Origin: an uncultured Porphyromonadaceae bacterium
Lineage (GTDB): Bacteria > Bacteroidota > Bacteroidia > Bacteroidales > Muribaculaceae
Direction: 5' to 3'
Assembly: GCA_900547825.1 (NCBI GenBank)
Contig: URII01000052.1
Coordinates: 1-16,267, forward strand
DNA: 16,267 bases
Shown here: positions 1 to 8,810 of the stretch, one piece after another
How the letters are laid out: each line of letters starts with the position of its first letter
How positions within the stretch are numbered: position 1 is the first letter of the stretch
The notes under the pieces: model-generated
What the model was told of the DNA's origin: nothing
The model's database searches: none
The model's input: only the letters and a program-made list of their open reading frames with translations
Program-made: the position numbers and the translations under genes

Positions 1-720
1 CTGCACGGGCATTGTCGTTGCGCGCGGCAATCAGGCGCAGCTGCTCAAAAAGCATCGCGTGAGTTAAGTGCTGATATTGACGCCATTTCCGTGTGGGTGC
101 GGGGAGTAGGAAGTAATGAAAGCACTACTTTTGCTATAAAAGTGCTGGTCAATGGCCAGTGGCGGACGATCCAGTCCTCACCTATAACACATTACAAGTC
201 GGGCGAAGTAATAACTATTGAAGATCTTCCGGCCGGTGTGCGCAAAGCAAGGGTGGAACTGAGCCGTCCCGTATCGGGTACTCTTGCCCTTGACGATTTC
301 AAAGTGTCGTCGAAAGGGGATCTTGTATATGCCGTTGCCGGTTATGACGGTATTCACACCGGAAATGTCACTTCATGCCGTGTTGACGGACTACCCGCGG
401 GTGTCAGGGATTTCAAGTATCAGGTGGCTGCCACTGACGGATCATATACATCAACTTTCTCGGATGCTATGGCGGTGTCGCGTATACCATCCGGACTTCA
501 GAATGTCTCATCAGGTTCTGACCATGTATCATTGACTGTAAATGGAAATTGCGCCGTGATAACAGCCATGCCCGGTACTCCTGTTTCTATAGCAGATATG
601 CAGGGCCGTACGGTGGCATCAGCCGTTGTGGGAAGCGCAGGAGTGCTGTCAGTAGGTCTTCGCGGAGGAATTTATATAGTACGTGCCGGAAATTCAGTGA
701 TTAAGGCGGCTATACGTTGA
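1..720 (+). CDS. Secreted protein, C-terminal part, with type IX secretion-like sorting tail (5' end outside window)
   Basis: The reading frame is open from base 1, so the gene starts upstream of the window; the GTG at 91 is internal, not a start. The visible 239 residues hold a beta-rich segment ending in LALDDFKV, which resembles the end of a carbohydrate-binding or choice-of-anchor-J sandwich. A fibronectin-III-like stretch follows (about residues 110-160). The C-terminal part, with 'DMQGRTV' and then 'GGIYIVRAG' and a basic end, matches the general pattern of type A sorting domains of the Bacteroidetes type IX secretion system (a hydrophobic strand, GR, then G-I-Y-hydrophobic, K/R tail). 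I infer export and surface attachment or release. The enzymatic or binding domain, if there is one, lies outside the window, so the substrate is unknown. The stop lies 12 nt before the SemiSWEET gene, so the two may be co-transcribed. Confidence 0.8.
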   Translation: MHGHCRCARQSGAAAQKASRELSADIDAISVWVRGVGSNESTTFAIKVLVNGQWRTIQSSPITHYKSGEVITIEDLPAGVRKARVELSRPVSGTLALDDFKVSSKGDLVYAVAGYDGIHTGNVTSCRVDGLPAGVRDFKYQVAATDGSYTSTFSDAMAVSRIPSGLQNVSSGSDHVSLTVNGNCAVITAMPGTPVSIADMQGRTVASAVVGSAGVLSVGLRGGIYIVRAGNSVIKAAIR

Positions 721-732
721 CCGGTTTAAGTT

Positions 733-1020
733 ATGACGCAGGAAACTATAATAGGAATTGTAGGCACGTTGGCTGCAGTATGTATGGTGCTGGGCTATCT
801 TCCCCAAGCTATATATACCATACGTACACGTGACACCGAGGGAATTGCTTTGCCCACTTTCCTACTTATGGGTGCCGGGGGGTTGTTCTTTGTGATTCAG
901 GGAGTGTTGCTCGGCAATATACCCTTGGTAGTGACAAATGTGCTTACCACGACTTCCAGCGCTATAATTTTCGGAATTAAGATACGTAACGACAGAAATA
1001 AAAAGAAGCGAAGAAAATAG
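733..1020 (+). CDS. SemiSWEET-type PQ-loop sugar transporter
   Basis: The 95-residue product has three predicted transmembrane segments (about residues 5-25, 41-61 and 64-84) and the diagnostic proline-glutamine of the PQ-loop/MtN3 fold in 'GYLPQA' (P24, Q25). It is followed by the family-typical charged stretch TRDTEGI. Length and topology fit bacterial SemiSWEETs, which dimerise in the inner membrane and move small sugars down their gradient. The ATG follows the preceding stop by 12 nt, suggesting an operon; the Lys/Arg-rich tail is probably cytoplasmic. A strong terminator follows within 30 nt. The substrate cannot be read from sequence. The family call is secure. Confidence 0.88.
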   Translation: MTQETIIGIVGTLAAVCMVLGYLPQAIYTIRTRDTEGIALPTFLLMGAGGLFFVIQGVLLGNIPLVVTNVLTTTSSAIIFGIKIRNDRNKKKRRK

Positions 1021-1046
1021 GCATAAATTACGACAGAAATAAGTCG

Positions 1047-1085
1047 AGGTCCGGAATTCAGTATGATTTCCGGACCTTCTTTTTT
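1047..1085 (+). terminator. Rho-independent terminator after the SemiSWEET gene
   Basis: A perfect 10-bp stem, AGGTCCGGAA (1047-1056) with TTCCGGACCT (1068-1077), encloses an 11-nt loop and is followed by a T-rich run to 1085. It ends the transcript covering the two genes to its left. Confidence 0.9.
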
Positions 1086-1119
1086 GCTGTATGATGACGC
1101 GGCTGGGAAAATAATCTGT

Positions 1120-1127
1120 TATCTTTG
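1120..1127 (+). promoter_or_regulatory. Bacteroidetes -7 promoter box for the surface protein gene
   Basis: TATCTTTG matches the Bacteroidetes -7 consensus TAnnTTTG. A transcript starting just after it would begin around 1133. This rules out the in-frame ATG at 1136 as a realistic start and favours the ATG at 1202, which begins a good signal peptide. No clear -33 TTTG box is visible. Confidence 0.65.
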
Positions 1128-1201
1128 CTTGAATATTGGATATTATGATTATATTTACGAAACTTTTATCATCCATTATTAAACATAACAAAATCCATTT
1201 C

Positions 1202-4200
1202 ATGAACAAAATCTCTACCTTAATGATTGCCGGGACTCTGTTCGTTCCCGCAACCGTTTCCGCGGGTATAGTGGGGGAAGTAGCTTCCGAGCCTTTGTCG
1301 CTGCCTTACAGCCAGACGTTTGATGATGCTTCGTCTATGTCCGATTTCACTATTTTTGATGAAAATGGCGACGGAATTTATTGGCAGTGGGATGAGAGCG
1401 GGGACGGAGAAGCCCATTGTGTCCAGAATCCCAACAAGGCAATGGACGATTGGCTCATTATGCGCCCTGTGTATCTTTCCGCCGGCACAGACTATTATTT
1501 CAGTATAGATGCGCGGCGTTACCGTGCATCGGAGCCTGAACGTTTTGAAGTGTATCTCGGCACTTCGGCGCATCCCGATGATATGACCATAGAGCTGATT
1601 CAGCCTACAGAACCCGCCGATGCCTATAAGACAACTTATAAAAAGACAGTAAGGGTTCAGGAATCAGGGACTTATTATATCGGAATACACGGCATTTCCG
1701 ACAAATGGAAATACCGTATGTGCATTGACAACATATCCCTCAGGGAGGGTGCCAATGATTCTGCACCCGGAGCTCCGTCACAGCTAAAAGTTACCCCGGA
1801 TACTGAAGGATATCTTACCGTAGGGATCTCGTTCATGACTCCTAACACTGACGTAAACGGCGATCCTATAGAGTTGATCACGAAAGCCCATGTGTTCCGT
1901 GATGATGTGGAGATCCATACATTTGACAATCCGGACATCCGCACTATTCTGGAGTGGACTGATACGGAGGCATTGGCCGGAAATCATACATATGCCGTGG
2001 CGGCAAGTAATGAGTCAGGTTTGGGCGCGCGCAGCGAGGTTTCGGTATATGTCGGATTGCGCCGTCCTATGCCTCCCACTGAGGTGACTCTTGCCGAAAC
2101 TTCGGTTTACGGCGAAGTGAAACTTTCGTGGAAAGCCCCAGCCGAGGATTATGAGGGAAATTCTCTTGATCCGCTGCGCGTCACTTACCGTATAACTGAA
2201 CCGGTAGATGGCGAGGAGATACTTGTGGCCGACGATGTTACCGGTCTTTCTCACACATTTACTGCTATGGAGCCGGGTGCTGTGCAGCAGTTCAAGGATT
2301 ATTATGTGTATGCCAAGACTAATGGCGGAGAATCCTATCTCCCCGGTGTAAGTACCACTGCGGCGGTAGGCGATCCCTTCAGATTGCCTTACCGTGAATC
2401 CTTCGCAATAGTCAACGGCTCTACACTGACTCCGCTTGCCATATCCACCACCGCCGGATCGGGTACATGGCTTCTTTATGACGACAATGAGTATTCTCTC
2501 GGTAAGATACGCTCGCAGGACGGTGACGACGGTTATACCGGGATGTATGCCAAAACGCTCAATCATGCAGCGCGAATGTTTACTGCAAAGCTTGATTTCA
2601 GCGGTTGCGAACATCCTGCTGTAGCTTTCTACACTTATAAGATTGCAGAGGATGATCATAATGAGATTGCCGTACAGCTTTCGCAGCAAGGCAATCCTTT
2701 CGGAACAGTAGGTACGGTGAAGGTAAGCGAACTTCCCGGCGAAGGATGGGTGAAGGTGACTATGCCTCTTACACGTTACCGTAACCGGGTAGTGCAGCTC
2801 GGATTGCTTGCCACCACTATAACGGACGCTTATACGCCGGTTGATAATCTGCGGGTGTACGATATGGCTGAAACAGATGTGGCGTTGTGCGGCCTTTCAG
2901 CCCCTGTGTCGGTGCGCCCGGGCGAAGAATGCTCTGTAATCGTGAACATAGAGAACATAGGCTACTCCGATGTGGATGGAGCAACAGTAGAACTATGGAT
3001 TGACGGATCGCTTAAGTCCGTATCACAACCTCTGGCCATGGCTTCCGGCGGCGTAACGGCTGTGGAGTTTCCATTGTCGTTCGGTGTGTTTGAGGCAGGC
3101 CTCCACAACATAGAGGTCAAGGCTGTATGTGACGGCGATATAAATGCAGGCGATAATGTGGCCGGTCCTATTTCGGTCACAGTTGTATCGAACGAATATC
3201 CTGTGATAGCCGATCTGAAAGCCGAAGTTGCCGATAGCGGTGTGTCACTTTCGTGGACTGCGCCTGATGAAACGGAATATGTGGCACCTGCCGTTGTTGA
3301 GGATTTTGAGTCATATCCCTCTTTCTCTAATGCAAATGTCGGTCCGTGGACTTTCTATGACGGCGACAAAGGCCTTATCGGCGGTATCGGAAGCGGCGAC
3401 AATGAACTGAATTTCCCGGGAATTGACGGAGCCCAGAGCTGGTGGGTGATGGATGCCGATTATGAGGAACTTCCTAACGTCAGCTATGTGCAGTTCTGGA
3501 AAGCTCATTCCGGATCCAAATATCTAATGCAGGAATATGTCACGGATCAGACCGGTACAAAGCCTGTGGCTTGTGATGACTGGATAATCTCGCCGGAACT
3601 CAGCGGCCGCGAACAAAGTGTAAGTTTCTATGCCAAGAGCTATAACAAGATATATCGTGAGACATTTGAATTTATGGTGTCATATACAGATAATGCCATA
3701 GAGTCGTTCGAGGGACTTGACCGTGAGGAAAAAATCGTTGACGAATGGACTGAATATGTAGTAGCGGTGCCTGATGGCGTTAAATATTTCGCTATACGGT
3801 GTGTGTCGGATAACCGCATGGCCATGTTCGTGGACGATATAACTTATGTGCCGGGTGGCGACGCTGTAGCTGTGCACCTTACCGGATTTAATGTCTATCG
3901 TGACGGAGTCAGGCTGAACGATACCCCATTGGCGGCAGTCGCGGCAGGTAGCCGTTGTGCGTTTAATGACGGATCGCCGGTTTCGGAGAAACATTCCTAC
4001 TATGTTACGGCGATATATGACAAAGGTGAATCCAAGCCGTCGAATGAAGCATTGGCCGAACTTTCCGGACTTGAGAGCGTAGGCGTGGATCAGGATATGT
4101 CAACACCGGTTTATTACAATATGCAGGGCGTGAGGATTCTTAATCCACAGAGAGGTGTGCCTTATGTTGAAGTGCGTGGATCAAAAGCGCGTAAAGTAAT

Positions 4201-4207
4201 TTTGTAA
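1202..4207 (+). CDS. Large secreted surface protein with choice-of-anchor-J, Fn3-like and CARDB-like domains and a C-terminal sorting tail
   Basis: I start the gene at 1202 because MNKISTLMIAGTLFVPATVSA is a typical signal peptide and the promoter box lies at 1120-1127; an upstream in-frame ATG at 1136 would be nearly leaderless. The mature part of this 1001-aa protein reads as a chain of beta domains. A choice-of-anchor-J/cleaved-adhesin-like domain is at about 33-182 ('DDWLI', ending 'CIDNISL'). Two Fn3-like domains lie at about 188-288 and 290-388, and a second J-like jelly roll at about 391-556. A CARDB-like domain ('NIENIGYSDVDGATVELW') is at about 558-661. A third J domain ('DDWIISPEL', ending 'MFVDDITYV') at about 697-885 appears inserted in or next to another Fn3 unit. 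The tail has 'YYNMQGVRI' and ends 'KARKVIL', a pattern common at the C-terminus of Bacteroidales surface proteins and probably a type IX sorting signal. The role is probably adhesion or glycan binding; no catalytic motif is seen. Confidence 0.82.
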   Translation: MNKISTLMIAGTLFVPATVSAGIVGEVASEPLSLPYSQTFDDASSMSDFTIFDENGDGIYWQWDESGDGEAHCVQNPNKAMDDWLIMRPVYLSAGTDYYFSIDARRYRASEPERFEVYLGTSAHPDDMTIELIQPTEPADAYKTTYKKTVRVQESGTYYIGIHGISDKWKYRMCIDNISLREGANDSAPGAPSQLKVTPDTEGYLTVGISFMTPNTDVNGDPIELITKAHVFRDDVEIHTFDNPDIRTILEWTDTEALAGNHTYAVAASNESGLGARSEVSVYVGLRRPMPPTEVTLAETSVYGEVKLSWKAPAEDYEGNSLDPLRVTYRITEPVDGEEILVADDVTGLSHTFTAMEPGAVQQFKDYYVYAKTNGGESYLPGVSTTAAVGDPFRLPYRESFAIVNGSTLTPLAISTTAGSGTWLLYDDNEYSLGKIRSQDGDDGYTGMYAKTLNHAARMFTAKLDFSGCEHPAVAFYTYKIAEDDHNEIAVQLSQQGNPFGTVGTVKVSELPGEGWVKVTMPLTRYRNRVVQLGLLATTITDAYTPVDNLRVYDMAETDVALCGLSAPVSVRPGEECSVIVNIENIGYSDVDGATVELWIDGSLKSVSQPLAMASGGVTAVEFPLSFGVFEAGLHNIEVKAVCDGDINAGDNVAGPISVTVVSNEYPVIADLKAEVADSGVSLSWTAPDETEYVAPAVVEDFESYPSFSNANVGPWTFYDGDKGLIGGIGSGDNELNFPGIDGAQSWWVMDADYEELPNVSYVQFWKAHSGSKYLMQEYVTDQTGTKPVACDDWIISPELSGREQSVSFYAKSYNKIYRETFEFMVSYTDNAIESFEGLDREEKIVDEWTEYVVAVPDGVKYFAIRCVSDNRMAMFVDDITYVPGGDAVAVHLTGFNVYRDGVRLNDTPLAAVAAGSRCAFNDGSPVSEKHSYYVTAIYDKGESKPSNEALAELSGLESVGVDQDMSTPVYYNMQGVRILNPQRGVPYVEVRGSKARKVIL

Positions 4208-4235
4208 CAACACTTTAAGATAATATGATTTATAG

Positions 4236-4272
4236 CCGCGAGCCGGTGATCTTTACCGGCCCGCGGTTTTTT
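4236..4272 (+). terminator. Rho-independent terminator after the surface protein gene
   Basis: The stem pairs CCGCG and GCCGG(T) at 4236-4247 with (A)CCGGC and CGCGG at 4255-4266, with a single A/C mismatch. Six T residues follow. It isolates the tRNA gene from upstream transcription. Confidence 0.9.
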
Positions 4273-4284
4273 ATTCCGGATATA

Positions 4285-4316
4285 TTTGCAAAAGTCAAAA
4301 CAAACACCTAACTTTG
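4285..4316 (+). promoter_or_regulatory. Promoter of tRNA-Ser
   Basis: TTTG at 4285-4288 serves as the -33 box and TAACTTTG at 4309-4316 as the -7 box, with a 20-nt spacer. This is the canonical Bacteroidetes arrangement. The mature tRNA begins 22 nt after the -7 box. Confidence 0.8.
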
Positions 4317-4337
4317 TCCCCGCAAAACCACACCGAA

Positions 4338-4422
4338 GGAGAGATGGCAGAGTGGTCGATTGCGGCGGTCTTGAAAACCGTTGAGGGTCACACCTCCGGG
4401 GGTTCGAATCCCTCTCTCTCCG
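4338..4422 (+). tRNA. tRNA-Ser (anticodon UGA)
   Basis: The 85-nt gene folds as a class II tRNA. The acceptor stem GGAGAGA (4338-4344) pairs with TCTCTCC (4415-4421), with discriminator G at 4422. The anticodon stem 4365-4369/4377-4381 encloses loop CTTGAAA with anticodon TGA at 4372-4374. A long variable arm, as serine tRNAs have, is followed by a T arm with TTCGAAT (4403-4409). CCA is not encoded. Its 3' end is the probable integration target of the element to the right. Confidence 0.97.
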
Positions 4423-4426
4423 CAAG

Positions 4427-4449
4427 AAAGCCTGATTTTCAGGCTTTTG
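4427..4449 (+). terminator. Terminator of tRNA-Ser
   Basis: AAAGCCTGA (4427-4435) pairs with TCAGGCTTT (4439-4447) around a 3-nt loop and continues into a short T run. It starts 5 nt after the tRNA, so the insertion point, if at the tRNA 3' end, keeps or supplies a terminator. Confidence 0.75.
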
Positions 4450-4457
4450 TAAAATCT

Positions 4458-4505
4458 ACACCCAATATTACACCCAGAAATGGCAGTGATATTGGGTGTT
4501 TTATT
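4458..4505. repeat. ACACCCA heptamer repeats and hairpin at the presumed left end of the element
   Basis: ACACCCA occurs at 4458-4464 and 4470-4476, and inverted (TGGGTGT) at 4493-4499. The first and third copies lie within an 11-bp inverted repeat (4458-4468 with 4489-4499) followed by a T-rich stretch. It may be a second terminator, or arm-type binding sites for the integrase next to attL. Sequence alone does not decide. Confidence 0.5.
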
Positions 4506-4578
4506 AATCTCAAAATAGTCAATTCAGTTGCGGAACTGGCAATATAACATTTGATATTATCTAACATTGAACATTTTT

Positions 4579-7500
4579 ATGCGTCAACGATATAGAAAGC
4601 AGATGAACGAAACTATCAGAAATATCATGATGAATGATATATCTGACAAACGCGCCATGTTTTATGACATAGACAGCAAGTATCATAATAAATTTGTAAA
4701 TACGGTATTAAAACTGTTGACCATCTATTTAGCAAAGAAGAAGAGTCCAATTTCTATTGCGATTATTTTTTTAGCAGGTTTATTTTCATTAGGAAATCTG
4801 TTGAACCCTCTATGGGAATTTCTAACAAGAATCATGGTTCCAGATGAGTGGCCAATAAAATCTAGTCTGCTTGATGTCTTTACCAGATCATATGATACTT
4901 TAGATTATACATTCATTATCCTTGGATTCATCATAGTGTTATGTGCTTTGATAGTACATATTCTAACTATTTATTTCAGTTATAAGAATAAGCAGGAATG
5001 CACTAAACAGTTAGCCCTGTTTGGTTTCTACCCAACTTGCAAATGGTTTGCAGACAATAACCGGGATATGATTGCACAGCTCGGTGAGCGTTATTCACAG
5101 AAGGTAAATTTTACTGTTCCCAAACTGATACCTGTGTATCAAAGCATAGTGGAGGAAGAAGATTGGAAGGAGGATTTTCTCGACCTTCTCCAAAAGATTG
5201 TCGATGAGATCAAGAAACTCTATGAAACTCATATTAATGAATTTCGGGATATTGAAGCCAGTATCAATATATTTATTGATGAGTTCAACGAAGGCCGTAT
5301 CCCACATGAAGAGGTAAGTAAAAAAATTAGCTCTTTGCTTTTAACGATTGAACAGCATTTGTTTACTCTTGGCATACATTTCAGCCATTCTAGGATTTCA
5401 GATATTCAGAAGACTATTGACAATCTATCGGCATTCGCAATGCAGGCGCATATTGAGCTAACCCCCCTTTGCCATATCACTGGAGATGCGGGTATGGGAA
5501 AGTCACATCTTATTGCCGATCTTATTTCTCAACGACAAGATAGAGGCAAGCATTCAGTGCTTCTACTCGGAGCCCATTTCGTGATGAGTGACAAAACACC
5601 TCAACAACAAATTGAAGAGATGCTTGATATTACATGCGGATTTAAGAAATGGCTTGCATCCCTTAACGCTTTCGGTGAATACCGGAATGAAAGGATATAT
5701 ATATTTATTGATGGCATTAACGAGGGTCGCGGTGAAACCATATGGCGTAATTCCATCCGCGAATTTGAAAGCGAAGTGATGAGCCATCCATGGCTTGGAC
5801 TTGTGATTTCGGCAAGAACTTTCAGCGGATATAATTTTTTGATGCAGGAGGGACATAAATCTGCTTTTGTATTTAAACATACCGGTTTTGCCGGGGTTCA
5901 AGAAGAGGCCGTAGATTTCTTTTTAAGAAAATATAAGATTCCACAACTTGCCAGCGAAACCATAGGCCGTATGATAGCTAACCCTCTCTTCTTGAAAACG
6001 TATTGCGAGGCTTATGACGGCGCAATGCAAATCCATACTCTTGTTGATATCATCAAAGCATATATAACGAAGAGGGATACTGAAGTCAAGGATAAACTTC
6101 TTCTGCCTAAATCTGTAAATTACGCTAGTCAAGCGATGCGGAGTTTTGCAGATTTATGTATACGGAATTCCAAGTCTTTGTGGATTTATCAGAAATATAC
6201 CGATTATTCTTCCGAACTCAGTAATATTCTTCCAAATGGTGTGTCAACTGATATTTATATTGATGCTTTGATAGAATCCGGACTTTTAATCGCTTTCCAT
6301 CTTCCAAATGAGGATACTCCAAGACTACATTTCAATTTTGAATTAGTTGGAGGGTATCTGCTTGCCGAAGCTTTGCTTGATAATAATCAATATGATTTAA
6401 TGGATGTCTGCCGGAATGATTTGATAAGGGTACCTTTTGCAGTACTTTATCCTTACCACAATAATGGCAATGAGATTCTCTCTTCCTCCCACCCCAATAT
6501 GGCGACCAATGATTTTGTGGAATGGTTCGACGACAGCCTTAGCCAGCGTATCGAGATTTCGGCAGACGCCATTGCATATCTCAAGAAACTTGTGGCGGAC
6601 CATGATCAAAAAGTATTTTCTATGCTTCCTCTTGTAGCGCTTAAGGATGCGAAAGGTTTGTTTATGGATTTCAACAACTGGCTCAAATCGCTTTCTATGA
6701 CAGACCGCGATAATGTGTGGACCGTTGCCGTATCCTTAGAACGTACGTCTAGCGAATGTTATTCCTTTGCTGAGAGGGTCTTCCATATGTCACGTGAAAG
6801 AATCGCTAACTTTAATAGTATTCAATTATATCAAACTTCCATTTTATTGGTGTGGATGCTTTCGCTTGCCTGTCCACCGGCCCGAAATATGGCTACTAAA
6901 GCTCTTGTGAAGATTTTTATGGAGCATCACCAACAGATGATTAAGACACTCAGAGCGTTTGATAATGTCAATGACCCCTATGTGCGCCAACGACTTTATG
7001 CAGCAATCTTTGGTGCTGTGCTGCGCTCAGAAGATTCAGAAATTCTTTCTAGTCTCGCCGTTGAAATATATAAGCGGATTTTTAATCAGGATTTCGTTCC
7101 ATCGGACATTCTCCTTCGCGATTATGCCAGAAATACCATTGATTTCATCATTCAAAAGCATGACATTTCATCAATTAATATATCGAAGATAATTCCACCA
7201 TACAATTCAGAACCGCTTCCGGTAGCATTTCCGACTTCCGATGAGATTATAGCTAATTATAGACCTGTTTATAAAGGAAGACCTTTTTCTGCTGAGGAAT
7301 TTGCGTCTAATGCTATTATCGATTCGATGACTACAGAGTATTCGACACGTGGGATATATGGTGATTTCGGAAGATATATTTTCGGAAGCGCGGTCAATAA
7401 TTGGAAGATTTCAGATGAAGATGCAAGTAATTATGCTATAACGCTTATCTTTGGGAAATATGGCTATGATGCCAAGAAATTCTGTCTGTTCGATTCGGTA

Positions 7501-8742
7501 GCTGGGTCAGGGCGCGGTCGAGATGAAACCATAGAACGAATAGGTAAGAAGTATCAGTGGATAGCGTTTCATGAGATAATGGGGCAGATTACAGACCAGT
7601 GTGAAACCGTTAATAAATACTCCAACGATATTAAGGAGTATCATGGCACATGGAACCCAAATATCAGAGATATTGATCCAACATCTGATTTTGTTTCGCG
7701 TGAAACAGAATTCGAGCGTCACTTGACATTGCCAAAATTAAAGTGGATGCCCAAAACAAAGATACCATTCACAATCAAAGATAAGAGAAACTGGCTTTTT
7801 TCGCGTGAAGGGCTCAAGTTCAAATATTTTTTTGATAGAATCAGGCTCAAGGATTCAAACGGCGAGAAATGGCTGTCATTATATACTTTTAAGGATTACA
7901 AAGAATCCAAATCTGTTCTGACCAAATCAGCTGATGATAAAAGTGGTTTTTGGATTTTTGCCCAATCTTACGATGTGCCGGCAAGTAAGGTGGGCGATGT
8001 AAAGGCTTATATACGAATACATGGTAATCAAGGTCGCAGCCTTCCTGAGCAAATGAACTACACTCATGAACTTTTCCAAAAAGATTACTACCACACAGCC
8101 TCATATCGGGAATTTATGGCAAATAAAAAGAGTTATGACCATCAGCCGTTCGATCCGTTCCTTACGGGCAAAGAATCGGAAAATGATTGTCAAATTGAGT
8201 ATGCATATTTATATACTTCTCCGTTGGAGGGAAGAACATGCTTTCGTCTATCGGAGACCATCTTCAGAGTTCTCGGCTTAAAGGACGGGGAACGTGAAGG
8301 AGAATATGTGGATGCATCAGGACGAATTGTAGCTATGGATGTAGGCGTGAACTATAACAATGCAAGTCTGTTGTTGATACGTGAAAACGTGTTGAAGGAA
8401 TATCTGAATATTACAGGAGGACAAATTATCTGGCCTCTTGTTTCTGAGAAGAGTCTTCCTCATCAGGTAGGCATCCAGTTTGGAGGATACCTTTCATGGA
8501 ACGGCAAGCGATGGAACGGCCTACTTCAGCAATATGATTTCAAAGGTGAGATAACCAAATCCATCCCATTACATTTCTCTGTTACTTATTATCTAATAGA
8601 AATTAAGGAAAGGATTCTTTCTGTGTGGCACAAATTTAAATCTATATTTTGTAAAAAGAATGCCGAATTTGATGAAGAAGATTTCTTTGAATGCATTGTT
8701 TCAAAAGATGGGGAGGAAAGCAAAAGATTTCCTTCGGAATAA
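4579..8742 (+). CDS. Membrane-anchored STAND-type NTPase, probable anti-phage or other defence protein
   Basis: The 1387-aa product has two N-terminal transmembrane helices (about residues 57-79 and 110-134). A helical linker (about 140-290) precedes a P-loop NTPase core with Walker A GDAGMGKSH (302-310), Walker B IFIDGINEG (375-383), a sensor-like 'VISART' near 408-413 and 'NPLFLKTYCEA' near 468-478. The last is the helical-subdomain motif common in NACHT/STAND ATPases. 'HFNFELVGGYLLAEALL' (about 584-600) resembles the conserved motif at the end of STAND modules. The remaining 780 residues are unrecognised and could be the sensor. The fold and large size fit Avs-like STAND defence proteins, and the anchor suggests a membrane-linked effector role; this is inference. 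ATG 4579 is preferred to an in-frame TTG at 4567; ATG 4603 is possible. It is the only gene between the tRNA and the first repeat cassette. Confidence 0.72.
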   Translation: MRQRYRKQMNETIRNIMMNDISDKRAMFYDIDSKYHNKFVNTVLKLLTIYLAKKKSPISIAIIFLAGLFSLGNLLNPLWEFLTRIMVPDEWPIKSSLLDVFTRSYDTLDYTFIILGFIIVLCALIVHILTIYFSYKNKQECTKQLALFGFYPTCKWFADNNRDMIAQLGERYSQKVNFTVPKLIPVYQSIVEEEDWKEDFLDLLQKIVDEIKKLYETHINEFRDIEASINIFIDEFNEGRIPHEEVSKKISSLLLTIEQHLFTLGIHFSHSRISDIQKTIDNLSAFAMQAHIELTPLCHITGDAGMGKSHLIADLISQRQDRGKHSVLLLGAHFVMSDKTPQQQIEEMLDITCGFKKWLASLNAFGEYRNERIYIFIDGINEGRGETIWRNSIREFESEVMSHPWLGLVISARTFSGYNFLMQEGHKSAFVFKHTGFAGVQEEAVDFFLRKYKIPQLASETIGRMIANPLFLKTYCEAYDGAMQIHTLVDIIKAYITKRDTEVKDKLLLPKSVNYASQAMRSFADLCIRNSKSLWIYQKYTDYSSELSNILPNGVSTDIYIDALIESGLLIAFHLPNEDTPRLHFNFELVGGYLLAEALLDNNQYDLMDVCRNDLIRVPFAVLYPYHNNGNEILSSSHPNMATNDFVEWFDDSLSQRIEISADAIAYLKKLVADHDQKVFSMLPLVALKDAKGLFMDFNNWLKSLSMTDRDNVWTVAVSLERTSSECYSFAERVFHMSRERIANFNSIQLYQTSILLVWMLSLACPPARNMATKALVKIFMEHHQQMIKTLRAFDNVNDPYVRQRLYAAIFGAVLRSEDSEILSSLAVEIYKRIFNQDFVPSDILLRDYARNTIDFIIQKHDISSINISKIIPPYNSEPLPVAFPTSDEIIANYRPVYKGRPFSAEEFASNAIIDSMTTEYSTRGIYGDFGRYIFGSAVNNWKISDEDASNYAITLIFGKYGYDAKKFCLFDSVAGSGRGRDETIERIGKKYQWIAFHEIMGQITDQCETVNKYSNDIKEYHGTWNPNIRDIDPTSDFVSRETEFERHLTLPKLKWMPKTKIPFTIKDKRNWLFSREGLKFKYFFDRIRLKDSNGEKWLSLYTFKDYKESKSVLTKSADDKSGFWIFAQSYDVPASKVGDVKAYIRIHGNQGRSLPEQMNYTHELFQKDYYHTASYREFMANKKSYDHQPFDPFLTGKESENDCQIEYAYLYTSPLEGRTCFRLSETIFRVLGLKDGEREGEYVDASGRIVAMDVGVNYNNASLLLIRENVLKEYLNITGGQIIWPLVSEKSLPHQVGIQFGGYLSWNGKRWNGLLQQYDFKGEITKSIPLHFSVTYYLIEIKERILSVWHKFKSIFCKKNAEFDEEDFFECIVSKDGEESKRFPSE

Positions 8743-8766
8743 TTTATGTACCATTTGAAAACCACA

Positions 8767-8801
8767 GACCTCGACACAACGACCTCGAGCAACGACCTCG
8801 A
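8767..8801 (+). repeat. Three tandem copies of GACCTCGA
   Basis: GACCTCGA occurs at 8767-8774, 8781-8788 and 8794-8801, spaced 14 and 13 nt apart and separated by CAACA-like linkers. The array fills the space between the NTPase stop and the conserved block upstream of the 257-aa gene. The last two copies create the hairpin of the terminator below. Confidence 0.75.
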
Positions 8802-8810
8802 GGTATTTTT
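8783..8810 (+). terminator. Terminator-like hairpin after the NTPase gene
   Basis: CCTCGAG (8783-8789) pairs with CTCGAGG (8797-8803) around a 7-nt loop, followed by TATTTTT. Its T-rich tail is the beginning of the conserved block at 8804. Confidence 0.65.

Noticed and set aside
1136..1201. Upstream start for the surface protein gene
   Set aside because: It lies 8 nt after the -7 box and would put a long extra segment before the signal peptide; ATG 1202 is better supported.
2015..2689. 224-aa open frame on the minus strand
   Set aside because: It lies entirely inside the large surface protein gene, is Cys/Arg/Ile-rich without domain features, and is a codon-usage shadow.
4458..4505. CRISPR-like repeats
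   Set aside because: Only three heptamers, one inverted, with no regular spacers; no cas gene in the window.
4314..4547. 77-aa open frame across tRNA-Ser (+) and an 87-aa frame on the other strand (4162-4425)
   Set aside because: Both are read through the tRNA gene; the structure is explained completely by the tRNA, its promoter and terminators.
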